A stretch of DNA of 35,552 bases from an uncultured Dorea sp. (GCA_910588745.1 CAJURK010000033.1:1-35552); one strand, 5' to 3'; counted from the first letter of the stretch, positions 1 through 9,103 are shown. Program-made: numbers and translations. The notes: generated from the sequence alone by a model not told the origin.

Positions 1-1263
1 TATCCATACTTCGACACAGTTAAGTTCATTGAATGCGTCAAGGCTTTTGAAAAGCGGAAATATCACTGTGTGCAAGAGCAGCATCTGCAGCCTGCTTAAA
101 AAAAATGCCGTCCATTGTGGATAAAGCCTCTGTAAAAAAGGTCTGTGTGGATGATTTCGCACTCAGGAAAAGGTTCTCCTATGGAACGGTCATGGTCGCT
201 CTTGAAAGCCATAGGATCATTGACATGATTCCCTCCAGGGAGAGCATTGATGTCAGCAGATGGCTTGCAACATTTCCAAATATCCAGATCGTATCCAGAG
301 ATGGGGTATACACTTATTCGTCAGCAGCAACGGATTCGCATCCCGAGGCAGTACAGGTCAGCGACCGATTCCATTTAATCTCTCAGGGTCTAATTCCCCG
401 CAGCTCTGCTGCGTAACAAACTTTCTCATGGAGCGACCCTTCAGATACCCCGCAGCTCTGCTGCGGGGTAGTTCATTAAAAGGACTTTCAGAAGCCATAA
501 ACAAATATATCATCAGGGAATTTCCCGCCAGAGTAGAGATTCCATTGACTGAAGCAATTTCAGATGAAATGGCAGCGCTGTACAATACTGCAAACAGGGC
601 ACTCCGGATCAGGTTTGCCCATAAGAAACGGAAAAAAGGCCTGACGGTATCGGATATTGCACTGTTGCTGCATTCGTCTCCCACAACCATCCGAAAATAT
701 CTTGCCATTCCGGAAGATGAGATTCCGAAGGACAGGGCCGTCTCCCGGGAAAGGCAGCACCAATTGGCGCGGCAGCAGAAGCAGCAGGAAGTTGACGAAG
801 CCAGAAGACTGGCAGGGGACGGGTATCCGATTGGACAGATTGGTACTATGATGCACCATACATATAAGACCATACAGAATTACCTGAATTCTGACTATCG
901 TGTTACAGATGGCCATTATAATGCACGGATCCCCGGCAAACTGGCTCCCTATGAGAAAGATGTCATAGAACTCCGGAGCCAGGGGCTTACCTATCCCCAG
1001 ATCCATACGCTCCTTTGTGAAAAAGGATATACAGGAAGTGTTGCGTCCCTTAGGATGTTCATGCAGAAAGAAAGATCCCGGATGCGGGAGCAGGATGAGC
1101 AGGGCAACCCCCAGTCTGAATTCATCCAGAGGAAATCCCTCTGCCAGCTGATTTATAAGAAACTGGAAGATGTCGCAACAATCACTGCTGGCCAGTATGG
1201 GCAGGCATTGGAGACGTATCCATTGCTAAGCACTCTTTATTCCCTGGTGAAAGAATTCCAAAC
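1..1263 (+). pseudogene. ISL3-family transposase, broken and truncated
   Basis: The conceptual product contains the ISL3 catalytic-core pattern: VDDFALRKRFSYGTV, then IQIVSRDGVYTYSSAA and VQVSDRFHLI, followed by a long helical C-terminal part with a helix-turn-helix-like stretch (LTVSDIALLLHSSPTTIRKY). It cannot be read in one frame. Frame 1 encodes FDTVKFIECVKAFEKR, frame 2 NITVCKSSICSLLKK and frame 3 MPSIVDKAS onward; each step fits one extra A, near base 54 and in the A8 run around 101-108. A 98-bp insert at 381-478 then splits the DRFHLI motif from KGLSEAINKY and moves the frame back to 2. The 5' end lies outside the window. The 3' end is lost near VKEF, where the frame runs into an MBOAT gene. 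The family call is confident; the exact end is accurate only to about 15 bases. Confidence 0.85.
381..478. mobile_element. REP-like palindromic element inserted in the transposase
   Basis: This 98-bp block interrupts an otherwise continuous transposase product between its DRFHLI and KGLSEAI segments. It holds two copies of ccccgcagctctgctgcg, at 396-413 and 448-465. The second extends to a perfect palindrome with 11-bp arms around TCT at 446-470. Short hairpin-ended units of this kind resemble REP/BIME elements or non-autonomous relatives of IS200/IS605, which insert without target duplication, and I see no target duplication here. Boundaries were placed by joining the protein frames on both sides, so they may be off by a base or two. 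Which transposase would move it cannot be told from this window. Confidence 0.65.
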
Positions 1264-2368
1264 AATTGCAGCAAGGGATTTGTTGCTGCCAATGGGAATT
1301 TCTTTTTTTATATTTAAGGCTATTTCTTTACTAGTAGATGTCTATAAAGGTACGGTTGTTTTAAAGAAAAATCCGATATACGGCGCCCTTTATTTATCAT
1401 TTTTTGGTCAGGTAGTTTCTGGACCAATCTGCAGATATAATGAATTCTACGAAAAGGCAGACAGAGTGGGTGAAGGTAAATTTGTCTGGGACATGTTTTC
1501 AGACGGAGGCTACTTGTTCGTGAAAGGATTTATTAAGAAAGTTCTCTTGGCAAATGTGTTAAGTCTGATCGTTGTTGAAATTTTTGCGATAGATTTGGAG
1601 CAGACATCAGCGCCGCTGCTTTGGCTCGGAGCAGTTTCTTATTCATTACAGCTTTATTATGATTTTTCTGGATATTCGGATATGGCGATCGGAATTGGCC
1701 AGATGTATGGTATAACCTGTCCGAAGAACTTTGATTATCCATATATTACAAAATCGATTAGCGAATTCTGGCGTAGATGGCATATTACGCTGGGAGCATG
1801 GTTTAGGGATTATATCTATATACCGCTAGGGGGTTCCCGAGTTGCTTCAAAAGCAAGGTTATATTTTAATCTGCTTATTGTCTGGATATTGACAGGAATC
1901 TGGCATGGTGCAAACTGGACGTTTATTTTTTGGGGATTGGGATATTTTGTCGCAATTGCTTTTGAGAAGACGTTTGGATTACCGAAAAAATTAAAGTCAA
2001 AATGGAGCAGATTATTTTACCGCATAGCGGTGCTTGCTTCTATCAATTTTCAGTGGGTTATTTTTAATTCTGCAGACCTGCTTACAGGTCTTAGATACAT
2101 AAAACATATGTTGATCGGCTATGGATATGCACTTGCTAACGCTCGAACTTGGATATTATTAAAAGAATATGGCATTGTTCTTGTGTTGGCGCTCGTATTT
2201 GCAACGCCAGCCATTCCAAGGTTGATAAAGCGCATTGTGTCAAAAGGGAAAAAGACGAAGAGTATTTCTGAGGTGTTCATAGGAATTACTATGGTATTAT
2301 TATTTATCTGTGCATTATCTTTTGTAATTGCCGGACAGAATAATCCATTTTTGTATGGAAATTTTTAG
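1264..2368 (+). pseudogene. MBOAT O-acyltransferase (AlgI-like), N-terminus lost
   Basis: MBOAT proteins of the AlgI/DltB type are multi-pass membrane enzymes that move acyl (usually acetyl) groups to extracellular polysaccharides. The kept part starts at LLPMGISFFIFKAIS, normally about 100 residues into the protein, and keeps the conserved stretch SEFWRRWHITLGAWFRDYIY, the PLGGSR turn and the catalytic-histidine region LTGIWHGANWTFIFWG. Several membrane helices continue to the TAG at 2366. The N-terminal membrane segments are missing. The frame instead comes straight out of the ISL3 transposase, so translation would depend on transposase starts. The junction lies at about 1255-1280. The next gene has its ribosome site AGGAGG overlapping this stop, which indicates an original operon of acyltransferase plus AlgX-like partner. 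Function is probably lost. Confidence 0.85.
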
Positions 2369-2379
2369 GAGGTGATTTT

Positions 2380-3677
2380 GTGGAGAGTAATTGTGAGAAA
2401 AAGTTGGTGACTATTTTATTACTGATCGTAATATTTTTTGGAAGTTTATGGAGTGATGCTTATAAATATGCAGATGAGATTATATTATCTGTCTTTGGGG
2501 ATGTTCAGACGGAATGGAACATATGGAAGGCAAAACATAATACGGAGGATGGAGAAGAAATAGACGAGATATCTTTGAGGGCAAAGGATGCGATAGGAAA
2601 TGATATTCCTGCATATGCTGCTACAGCATCTGATTATTTATCAACATTGCCGTTTAAACAAGGGATGGTAGATATCAATGGAACCCTGGCTAAAGCTTTT
2701 AATATGAGAGAAGTATATAAAAATAGCGGAGGAATTGTACTGAATAATGGTTATGTCGCGGGAACGTATACTTATACTTCGACTGATTATGAAATTCAGC
2801 AGATTGCGGAACTGAAAGCATATTTGGACGAGAGGGGAATTCAATTATTATATGTAAATGAACCTACAAAATATATAGACGATCGTGTAATTGCTGAAGA
2901 TTTAGGCTTAAGTACATATATTAATGATAATACGGATCGATTTTTACTTAGATTAGAAGAACTTGGAATTCGATATATTGATTTGAGAGATACTATTATT
3001 GAACAGGGTCTGGATTCATTTAGCATGTTCTATAAAACGGATCATCATTGGACAGTACAGATGGGAAAGATGGCGGCAGAGGTGATTTCTGAGGAATTGA
3101 ACAACTTTTATGGATATAATATTGATTTGTCATTGTATGAGCCGAATAAATTTATATATAAAGAATATCCGAATGCGTGGCTGGGAGAACAGGGCAAGAA
3201 ATTGGGGAAATCTTTCGTAGGACTGGATGATTTTACTTACATAGCGCCAGATTATGATACTGCATTTAATGTATCGTGTAGCGGTAGCGTTATTAGCACC
3301 GGCGCATTTGGACAGGTGTTGGTGGAACAGACTATGTATTTGCCAGAGAATAATGATAATATTTATACGGCGCCTAGTTGGCATTATTCTTATATGTGGG
3401 ATTCCAGGATAAATGACACAACGGTAGATAATCTGATGAATACGGAGGGGAAAAGATTCTGGTTTTGGGAGATTCCTATGAGCAGGTTACAATTCCGTTC
3501 TTAGCATTGGGAGTTTCACAAGTACAGAGCCTGGTACTGCGCAGTTACGAAGGAAGTTTGAGGGAATATATCGATACACATGAAATAGATACGGTGGTGA
3601 TCGCATATGCTTCTTTTATGATCGGGGCGCATGATAATGAAGCATCTGCAAATTATGCAATGTTTGATTTTCAGTAA
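2380..3677 (+). pseudogene. AlgX/DHHW-type acetylation partner, frameshifted
   Basis: The gene starts with GTG at 2380 behind AGGAGGTGA, immediately after the MBOAT gene. It encodes an N-terminal membrane anchor followed by a secreted SGNH-hydrolase-like domain. The motif MFYKTDHHWTVQMGKMAAE is the DHHW signature of the AlgJ/AlgX family, which works with MBOAT proteins to acetylate polysaccharide outside the membrane. The first frame stops at 3504. The missing C-terminal part, with the typical GDSYEQVTIPFL block, continues in another frame to TAA at 3677. Restoring one A in the A4 run at 3451-3454 joins both parts (KKILVLGDSY) into a product of about 430 residues. As written it is a pseudogene; a sequencing error or phase-variable run is possible but less likely beside a truncated partner. 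Confidence 0.8.
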
Positions 3678-3756
3678 GAGACATTCCCATGCAGGAGATA
3701 TCAGAAAGATGAATATCTCCTGCGTTTTAAATGTAATTCGTATCATGGCGTTTCTT

Positions 3757-4108
3757 TTATCTTTTTAATAATGGAGGCGAGAAACTCCATCCCGGCGTTT
3801 TGGCCGCTATTTTAGGCGCTCCATAAATGCCGTGTGATTCCTCGTATATTGCCCTGATTTCTTTCATCCGTCTCTCTTTTTTGGTCTGGCAAACAGATAG
3901 GACGTGCTTCTTGAAAGCAACGTATTCGCTTCTTGAAACGCTAAAATCCGAAGCGCTCCGCTGATATTCAGGCGGCGTTTACCCAGTTCCTCGGGGCATT
4001 ACGGCTTATTCCAAGGTTTTTTGCGCATTTCTTTAGGCCAAGCTCCTAATAGGAGAGATAATACTGAACTGCATTGTCCTTAAACTGCTTATCAAATTGT
4101 TTGCTCAT
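3757..4108 (-). pseudogene. IS3-family transposase remnants (OrfA and OrfB)
   Basis: Reading the minus strand from ATG at 4108 gives MSKQFDKQFKDNAVQYYLSY, a TAG stop at 4046-4048, and then ELGLKKCAKNLGISRNAPRN in the same frame to a stop at 3968-3970. This is the N-terminal helix-turn-helix of an IS3-type OrfA. A second stretch from 3885 to the stop at 3757 encodes KEIRAIYEESHGIYGAPKI, the start of the OrfB helper region that precedes the integrase core. Everything in between and the whole DDE domain are missing. Pieces are too short and stop-ridden to work. They show that a second insertion sequence, of a different family from the ISL3 copy, once sat here. No terminal inverted repeats could be identified by eye. 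Confidence 0.75.
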
Positions 4109-4538
4109 GAAAATCTCCATTCCGCCGCCTTTCAGTTGGCGGCACAAATAGTTATGAAAGTTTTCCAAACCTCTACTTTGTGCGATATAATAATTCTCAA
4201 GAAGCTATACTACAAAGCACAGTAGGAGGAGTTGTAAAAACTTTCTTCGTTTTAGACAGCATGAAAATCAGTGTAAGTTCTGCCTTTTCAAGCACAAATG
4301 AGTGGTATTACGAATCCGTACACTAAGAATTGTTTAAGCGCCTTAGTTTAATTGTGTGGCAGTTCAGTCAATGGCCTCTTATCTTTTTTGAAAGGAGTCT
4401 GACTATGAAAGTATCCGTATTCTCAGAGAATACATCATTACTGAAATGAGTGGAAATACTTGTCAGTAATATATATCATATGATATGATAAAAAAGCTAC
4501 AGAAGGGGTTTGATAATACAGGGATTTGGTAAAAGAAG
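4109..4538. other. Gene-poor stretch, no clear gene
   Basis: I find no credible coding region in these 430 bases. A short hairpin with arms gccgcc and ggcggc lies at about 4123-4143. A good ribosome site (AAAGGAG) at about 4389-4395 is followed by ATG at 4405, but that frame stops after 14 codons. It may mark the lost start of the glycosyltransferase whose tail follows, which cannot be proven from what remains. Confidence 0.4.
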
Positions 4539-4658
4539 TTCGTTATAGGAAGTTCAATTATGATCAGTCTTGGTGTTATAGGGGACTATCTTGAGAAGAT
4601 TTATGATGAGATTAAACAGAGGTCTTGATATACTATTACAGGAATTAAGGATATAAAA
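4539..4658 (+). pseudogene. GtrB-like glycosyltransferase, C-terminal remnant
   Basis: The frame from 4539 reads FVIGSSIMISLGVIGDYLEK, then IYDEIKQRS, a TGA stop at 4626-4628, and YTITGIKDIK. This is the typical C-terminal end of polyisoprenyl-phosphate glycosyltransferases of the GtrB/DPM1 type: the second membrane helix, the ISLGVIGEY-like turn and the final R-Y-x-I tail. The stop falls where the family usually has arginine, so a CGA to TGA change is the simplest reading. The N-terminal GT2 catalytic domain is gone. Such genes normally lie directly before a gtrA flippase gene, as here. It is a remnant only. Confidence 0.65.
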
Positions 4659-4678
4659 ATAATTTTATTTCGTATGGT

Positions 4679-5095
4679 GTGGAAAAGAAAATGTACAGAT
4701 TGTTTAAGAAGTACCAAGAAATAGTAATGTATATATTGATAGGCGTATGCACGACAGCGGTATCTCTTGTATCGTATTTTATTCTGGCGAATTTGTATGA
4801 GGTGCATTATCAGGCGGCAAATGTAGCCAGTTGGGTATTTTCGGTGATGTTTGCATATTTTACGAATAAACTTTTTGTATTTAAGTCAGAATATGCCGGC
4901 ATAAAAGAGACAATGATAGAGATAGGAAAATTTGTGCTATGCAGAGTTTCATCTTTGATGATAGAGATTGCAAGCATGATTTTTTTTGTACAAGTTTGTG
5001 GTTTAGATGATAATAGTGTAAAATTGATGGATCAAGTTATTGTTTTGATAATAAATTATATATTTAGTAAGTTTTTGGTGTTTCAGAAAATATAA
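4679..5095 (+). CDS. GtrA family membrane protein
   Basis: The 138-residue product has four predicted membrane helices (about residues 15-36, 45-65, 82-106 and 112-132) and the GtrA hallmarks, including NVASWVFSVMFAYFTNKLFV and the C-terminal NYIFSKFLVFQK. GtrA proteins are thought to flip lipid-linked sugars (bactoprenol-glucose in phages) or otherwise to help modify cell-surface glycans, working with a GtrB glycosyltransferase. The only GtrB here is the broken tail just upstream, so the gene may have lost its partner in this locus. Translation could begin at GTG 4679 or ATG 4691; neither has a strong ribosome site. The frame is intact, but the surroundings are degenerate. Confidence 0.8.
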   Translation: MEKKMYRLFKKYQEIVMYILIGVCTTAVSLVSYFILANLYEVHYQAANVASWVFSVMFAYFTNKLFVFKSEYAGIKETMIEIGKFVLCRVSSLMIEIASMIFFVQVCGLDDNSVKLMDQVIVLIINYIFSKFLVFQKI

Positions 5096-5301
5096 TACTG
5101 AAGTTTGTGCATTAGGTGAAATCTTTTTGTCTGGCTGATGGGTGTTTTGTTTATTTCAGGAGTACAGGTTGTAGTATTGTATCTATATAAACAGCCATAA
5201 AGATAAGAGAACGCATTGGCTAGAGAAAATATGGAAAAATCTCTTGATGATCAAGATGATTTCAAACGTGTTTTATTGATGTATTCTAAAAGGAAAGGCT
5301 A

Positions 5302-6376
5302 ATGATGGGATATACAATAGAAAAAAATATACAGAAAAAAGAACATAGTATGGCCAAAAAGAATTTATTATTTTGATATTTTAAATATAATGGCTTGCCT
5401 TGGAGTCGTATGGCTTCATTGCAGTGGAGATGCGTTTACCTTCAGGCTGGATAAATACTGGCTGATGAGCCTTACAATTCAAGTAGCGGCACACTGGGCA
5501 GTTCCGATATTTTTTATGTTGACAGGTGCAAATTTAATGAACTACCGAACGCGTTGTTCCACAAAAGAGTATTTTAAGAGAAGGTTTGTACGGATTGTAA
5601 TTCCATTTCTTTTTTGGAGTACATTTTATTTTGTATGGAAATGTTGGTTTGGAGAAGCAAAGTATACTGGAATAAGAGACTTTGTTGGACTATACTTAAA
5701 TAATGGGAGTGTATATATCTTCTGGTTTTTCTATCCATTGTTTGCAATATACTTAAGTATGCCGGTCTTATCGGTTTTGGCGGAGGAACAGCATAAGAAA
5801 CAATTGTATTATATGGCGGGATTAGGTGTTTTCGTGAATGCATTTATGCCTATGCTCCCAGGTCTTTTGGGAATACCATATTACGATGATCTGAAGCCTC
5901 CGATTATTGGGGGATATGTAATGTATGTACTGCTAGGTTGGATTTTGAAAACCGAAACTTTTTCAAAGCGCGTTCGGTATATCGTATATGTCGCTGGTAT
6001 ATTTGGAGCAGTCAGCATGTTTGTTGGAACGATTTTACTTTCTTTGCGTGATGGAATATTGAATGAACTTTTTTGGAATTATCTGCTGTATCCTACTTTG
6101 TTTATGGCATGCGCGTTGTTTTTGTTTTTTAGATATTGTAATTGGAAAGTGTTTTCAAATGAAAAAGTCAGGAAGATACTTTCTAAATTGTCAAGTGCGA
6201 GTTTTGGTGTGTATTTGATACATATTAAAATAATTGATGTGCTTGTGCAAAATAATATCGTAAACGGTGATTCTCGTTGGTGGATGATGTTTGGTGCAAT
6301 CGGGATATATTTTGTTTGCGTGGCTATTGTATTTACTGGAAAAAAGATTCCAGGAATAAAGTATATATTTCCATAA
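5302..6376 (+). pseudogene. Acyltransferase-3 family membrane protein, frameshifted
   Basis: The product is an Acyl_transf_3 (OafA/WecH-like) protein with about ten membrane helices. These enzymes O-acetylate or O-succinylate surface sugars. The first helix reads YYFDILNIMACLGVVWLHCS, with the family histidine, and the WxxxFYFxW and FFMLTGANL regions follow. The natural start appears to be ATG 5302 or 5305 behind AAAGGAAAGG, but that frame stops after the AKKNLLF segment. Removing one A from the A5 run at 5356-5360 joins it to the long frame (AKRIYYFDIL). As written, only ATG 5390 could start the long frame, inside the first helix and without a ribosome site. It is called a pseudogene on this evidence; an assembly error would restore a protein of about 357 residues. 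Confidence 0.75.
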
Positions 6377-6453
6377 GTGACTCGTTGTGATGCAAATTTG
6401 ATAAGAGAACTAAGGCGATTTCATGCTTGGGGAACTGACAGGGGTAGAAGCGA

Positions 6454-6563
6454 TTGAATAAAAAGAAATCGTTGATATATTTTGCAGAGATCAGTGCGGC
6501 AACAGTGGTTATGGTATATAATTTTGTAACCAGAAAACTATTTTTAGAAAACAGGAGGATGTA
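6454..6563 (+). pseudogene. Possible GtrA-like C-terminal fragment
   Basis: A 36-codon frame from TTG 6454 to TAA 6563 encodes a short product ending in AEISAATVVMVYNFVTRKLF. That pattern, a last helix followed by N-F-x-x-x-K-x-x-x-F, looks like the end of a GtrA-family protein. The rest of such a gene is absent. A weak ribosome site (AGGGGTAG) precedes the TTG, so a small membrane protein cannot be excluded. The stop lies only a few bases before the next gene, whose ribosome site overlaps its end. Confidence 0.35.
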
Positions 6564-6566
6564 ACA

Positions 6567-7652
6567 ATGAAAAGAAAAGCCTACATAGCGCTGGCATTGG
6601 CGCTTTCGCTGGCGCTGCTTCCGGCTTGCTCAAAGAAGGAGGAAAAGAAAGACGAGCCGATAGCAGAAGAACAGAAACCAGAAGAAGAGCAGGAAGAAGA
6701 ACCGGAGGAAATTCCAGCAAACCAAAATCTGCTTACCGGCGTGCCGGATCTTACGGAGGGAGCGATCGGAAAACGTCCGGTAGCAGTTATGGTAAATAAT
6801 GTGCCGGACGCTATGCCTCAGTACGGAGTGGAAAAGGCAGATATTATCTTTGAGATTCCGGTAGAGGGAGACCATACCCGGTTTATGGCGCTTTATGCAG
6901 ATTATACTACGATTCCACAGGTTTGCGCGGTGCGAAGCTGCCGTTATTATTTTCCGGCGCTGTCGTTAGGGTTTGACGCGTTTTATGTGAATTGGGGAAT
7001 CGATGATTCGATAGCGGATTATCTTCAAATGCTGAATCTTGACCAGTATGACGGGATTGCCGGACAGGGAGGTTTTTTTGGACGTGACCAGGAGCGTCAA
7101 AATGCGGGATACTCGCTGGAGCATACGGGATATTTTGACGGGACAAAATTTGCAGGCGTTGTGCAGGCCGATGGAAAACGGACTGATTTGACGGAGGACA
7201 AGACCGGTCCCGCATTCCAGTTTCATGGATTGGAGGAGCAGGTGAAGCCGGAAGGTTCGGACTGTACCCGCGTGGATATTGATTTTGGCGCGCAGACGGC
7301 CGCTTTCATTTATGACGAGGCAAGTAAGACGTATAAGAAAGAAAACTGCGGACAGGCTCAGATAGATGGAAAGACCGGAAATCAGCTTGCCTTTACAAAT
7401 GTATTTGTGCTGGAGACTTCTATTTCTGTCAGGGACGAGATTGGCCATAAAGAGATTGATTGGGACGGCGGAGAGGACGCGGTGGGATATTATATTTCCA
7501 ATGGCGCAGTGCAGAAGATTCACTGGTCAAAGGAACCGAGAAATGAATGGTCAAGGCTGCGTTTTTATGACGAGAGCGGTAATGAGATTAAGATTAACAG
7601 AGGCAAGAGCTATATTGCGCTGAATTATCCAAATCAGACAACGATGCAGTAA
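6567..7652 (+). CDS. DUF3048 (YerB-like) lipoprotein
   Basis: The 361-residue protein starts at ATG 6567 behind AGGAGG. Residues 1-20 are a signal peptide ending in a lipobox (LLPAC), so Cys21 should be lipidated and the protein held on the outer face of the membrane. A highly charged Lys/Glu linker at about 22-52 leads to the DUF3048 N-terminal domain (RPVAVMVNNVPDAMPQYGVE, then VEGDHTRFMALYAD and VRSCRYYF), and the C-terminal domain spans about 230-355. B. subtilis YerB is the reference relative and its biochemical role is not settled. The gene stands alone: pseudogenes lie upstream and a convergent gene downstream. The family call is secure, but the function is not known. Confidence 0.9.
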   Translation: MKRKAYIALALALSLALLPACSKKEEKKDEPIAEEQKPEEEQEEEPEEIPANQNLLTGVPDLTEGAIGKRPVAVMVNNVPDAMPQYGVEKADIIFEIPVEGDHTRFMALYADYTTIPQVCAVRSCRYYFPALSLGFDAFYVNWGIDDSIADYLQMLNLDQYDGIAGQGGFFGRDQERQNAGYSLEHTGYFDGTKFAGVVQADGKRTDLTEDKTGPAFQFHGLEEQVKPEGSDCTRVDIDFGAQTAAFIYDEASKTYKKENCGQAQIDGKTGNQLAFTNVFVLETSISVRDEIGHKEIDWDGGEDAVGYYISNGAVQKIHWSKEPRNEWSRLRFYDESGNEIKINRGKSYIALNYPNQTTMQ

Positions 7653-7692
7653 AACAGAAATTATCAAGGAAAAATTAATATAAGTAATATAA

Positions 7693-7799
7693 AATAAGGG
7701 GATATCGGAAATGGTATCATTTGCCCAAGATGTTGTCTGCCCGATTCGGGGGCGAGCAGCATCATGCAGGCAAATTACATTTCCCGATAGCCCCTTATT
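7693..7799. terminator. Long hairpin between convergent genes
   Basis: Almost the whole gap folds into one imperfect stem of about 107 bases. Outer arms are aataagggg (7693-7701) and ccccttatt (7791-7799). They are followed inward by a paired cgg-aaat/atttcccg segment, then atttgcc with ggcaaat, and gatgttg with cagcatc around a short gattcg loop. On the minus strand the stem is followed by a T-rich stretch, so it likely terminates aroA transcription. It may also stop readthrough from the DUF3048 gene. It is unusually long for a simple terminator. Confidence 0.6.
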
Positions 7800-7804
7800 G
7801 AATG

Positions 7805-9103
7805 CTAAGGATATGATTTCAAAGCTTTTAACGTTTCAAAGAAAGCAGGATAAGATACGTCAACGCATCGGCTTCCTTTGATTACGGTGGTACCTTTTGC
7901 CGCAAGCCCGGCTATGGCAAATGCCATGGCGATGCGGTGATCCAGATGGCTGTCTATAACAGCGCCGTTTAAGGCTCCGGAACCCCGAATGACCATGCCG
8001 TCTTCCGTAGGCGTCACGTCGGCGCCCATCGCTCTCAGATTCTCGGTTATAGTATCAATGCGGTTGGTCTCCTTTACTTTAAGCTCCGCGGCATCCTTTA
8101 TCACGGTAACGCCCTGTGCGAATGCCGCCATTACCGCAATGATAGGCAGTTCGTCGATGAGCGTTGGGATGATGGCTCCCTCTATCGTGACGGCCTTTAG
8201 GGGGGAATGCTTTACGAGGATATCGGCAGCAGGCTCTCCGGTAGCGGTCGTTTTGTTTACGCAGGAGATATCGGCGCCCATTCGTCTGCATACGGTCAGG
8301 ATGCCGGCCCGGGTTGGATTGACGCCGGTGTTTTTTATCAGTATTTCTGAACCCGGAACCAATAAGCCTGCCGCAATAAAATACGCGGCGGAGGAAATAT
8401 CGCCGGGAACGGTGATTTTTTGTCCATATAATTCATCACATGGCAGGATGGAAGCGGCAGCCTGTCCGTCTGCCGCCGTTTCCGAAGATAGATTTGCGCC
8501 GAAGCCCCGGAGCATAAGCTCCGTATGATTGCGGGATAACGTCGGTTCCGTAACGGAGGTTTCGCTATCCGCATAGAGTCCGGCAAGGAGAATCGCGGAC
8601 TTTACCTGCCCTGATGCGACCGGGGATTGATACTTTATGCCATGCAGTTTTCGAGGTTCAATGAAAAGAGGGGCGCATCCGTCGTTGTTCAAACTGGAAA
8701 TATGCGCGCCCATGGAATTTAACGGGTCTATGATACGCGCCATGGGCCTGGAATTTAAGGATTCATCGCCGGAGAGCGCAGCGGAAAAAGTTTGACCTGC
8801 GAGAATACCGGAAAGCAGCCTGGCAGTAGTCCCGCTGTTTCCGGCGTCTAAAATCCCGGAGGGTTTCTTTAGTCCATGCAGTCCCCTGCCATGTACAAGA
8901 ATCCGATTAGGCGTATTTTCAATGGCGATGCCCATGCTTTGGAAACAGCGTATGGTGGCTAGGCAGTCTGCGCCCTGCAGAAAATTGGTGATTTCCGTGG
9001 TTCCTTTTGCGATAGAGCCAAACATGACGGAGCGATGAGAGATTGATTTGTCGCCTGGGACGGTTACCTCGCCGCGCAGGCTGTTTGCTGGTGTGATTTC
9101 CAT
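7805..9103 (-). CDS. aroA: 3-phosphoshikimate 1-carboxyvinyltransferase (EPSP synthase)
   Basis: This cytoplasmic enzyme joins phosphoenolpyruvate to shikimate-3-phosphate, the sixth step of the shikimate pathway to chorismate. The 432-residue product has the signature VPGDKSISHRSVMFGSIAKG at about residues 15-34, GNSGTTARLLSG with the substrate-binding turn, and LKVKETNRI and DHRIAMAFAIAG near the end. The open frame extends 45 bases further upstream to 9148, but only ATG 9103 has a ribosome site (ACGAGG), so it was chosen. It lies 34 bases after tyrA and is probably cotranscribed with it, linking the shared pathway to the tyrosine branch. A long hairpin follows the stop. Confidence 0.95.
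   Translation of the reverse strand: MEITPANSLRGEVTVPGDKSISHRSVMFGSIAKGTTEITNFLQGADCLATIRCFQSMGIAIENTPNRILVHGRGLHGLKKPSGILDAGNSGTTARLLSGILAGQTFSAALSGDESLNSRPMARIIDPLNSMGAHISSLNNDGCAPLFIEPRKLHGIKYQSPVASGQVKSAILLAGLYADSETSVTEPTLSRNHTELMLRGFGANLSSETAADGQAAASILPCDELYGQKITVPGDISSAAYFIAAGLLVPGSEILIKNTGVNPTRAGILTVCRRMGADISCVNKTTATGEPAADILVKHSPLKAVTIEGAIIPTLIDELPIIAVMAAFAQGVTVIKDAAELKVKETNRIDTITENLRAMGADVTPTEDGMVIRGSGALNGAVIDSHLDHRIAMAFAIAGLAAKGTTVIKGSRCVDVSYPAFFETLKALKSYP

Noticed and set aside
396..465. Two spaced copies of an 18-bp repeat considered as a minimal CRISPR array.
   Set aside because: Only two copies are present, they are palindromic units inside a transposon insert, and there are no cas genes.
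358..1006. Two long minus-strand frames opposite the transposase.
   Set aside because: They mirror the codon bias of the plus-strand transposase pseudogene and lack start signals and recognisable domains.
7989..8528. 179-codon plus-strand frame inside aroA.
   Set aside because: It is the complement of a conserved aroA coding region, rich in Ser/Ala/Val, without a ribosome site.
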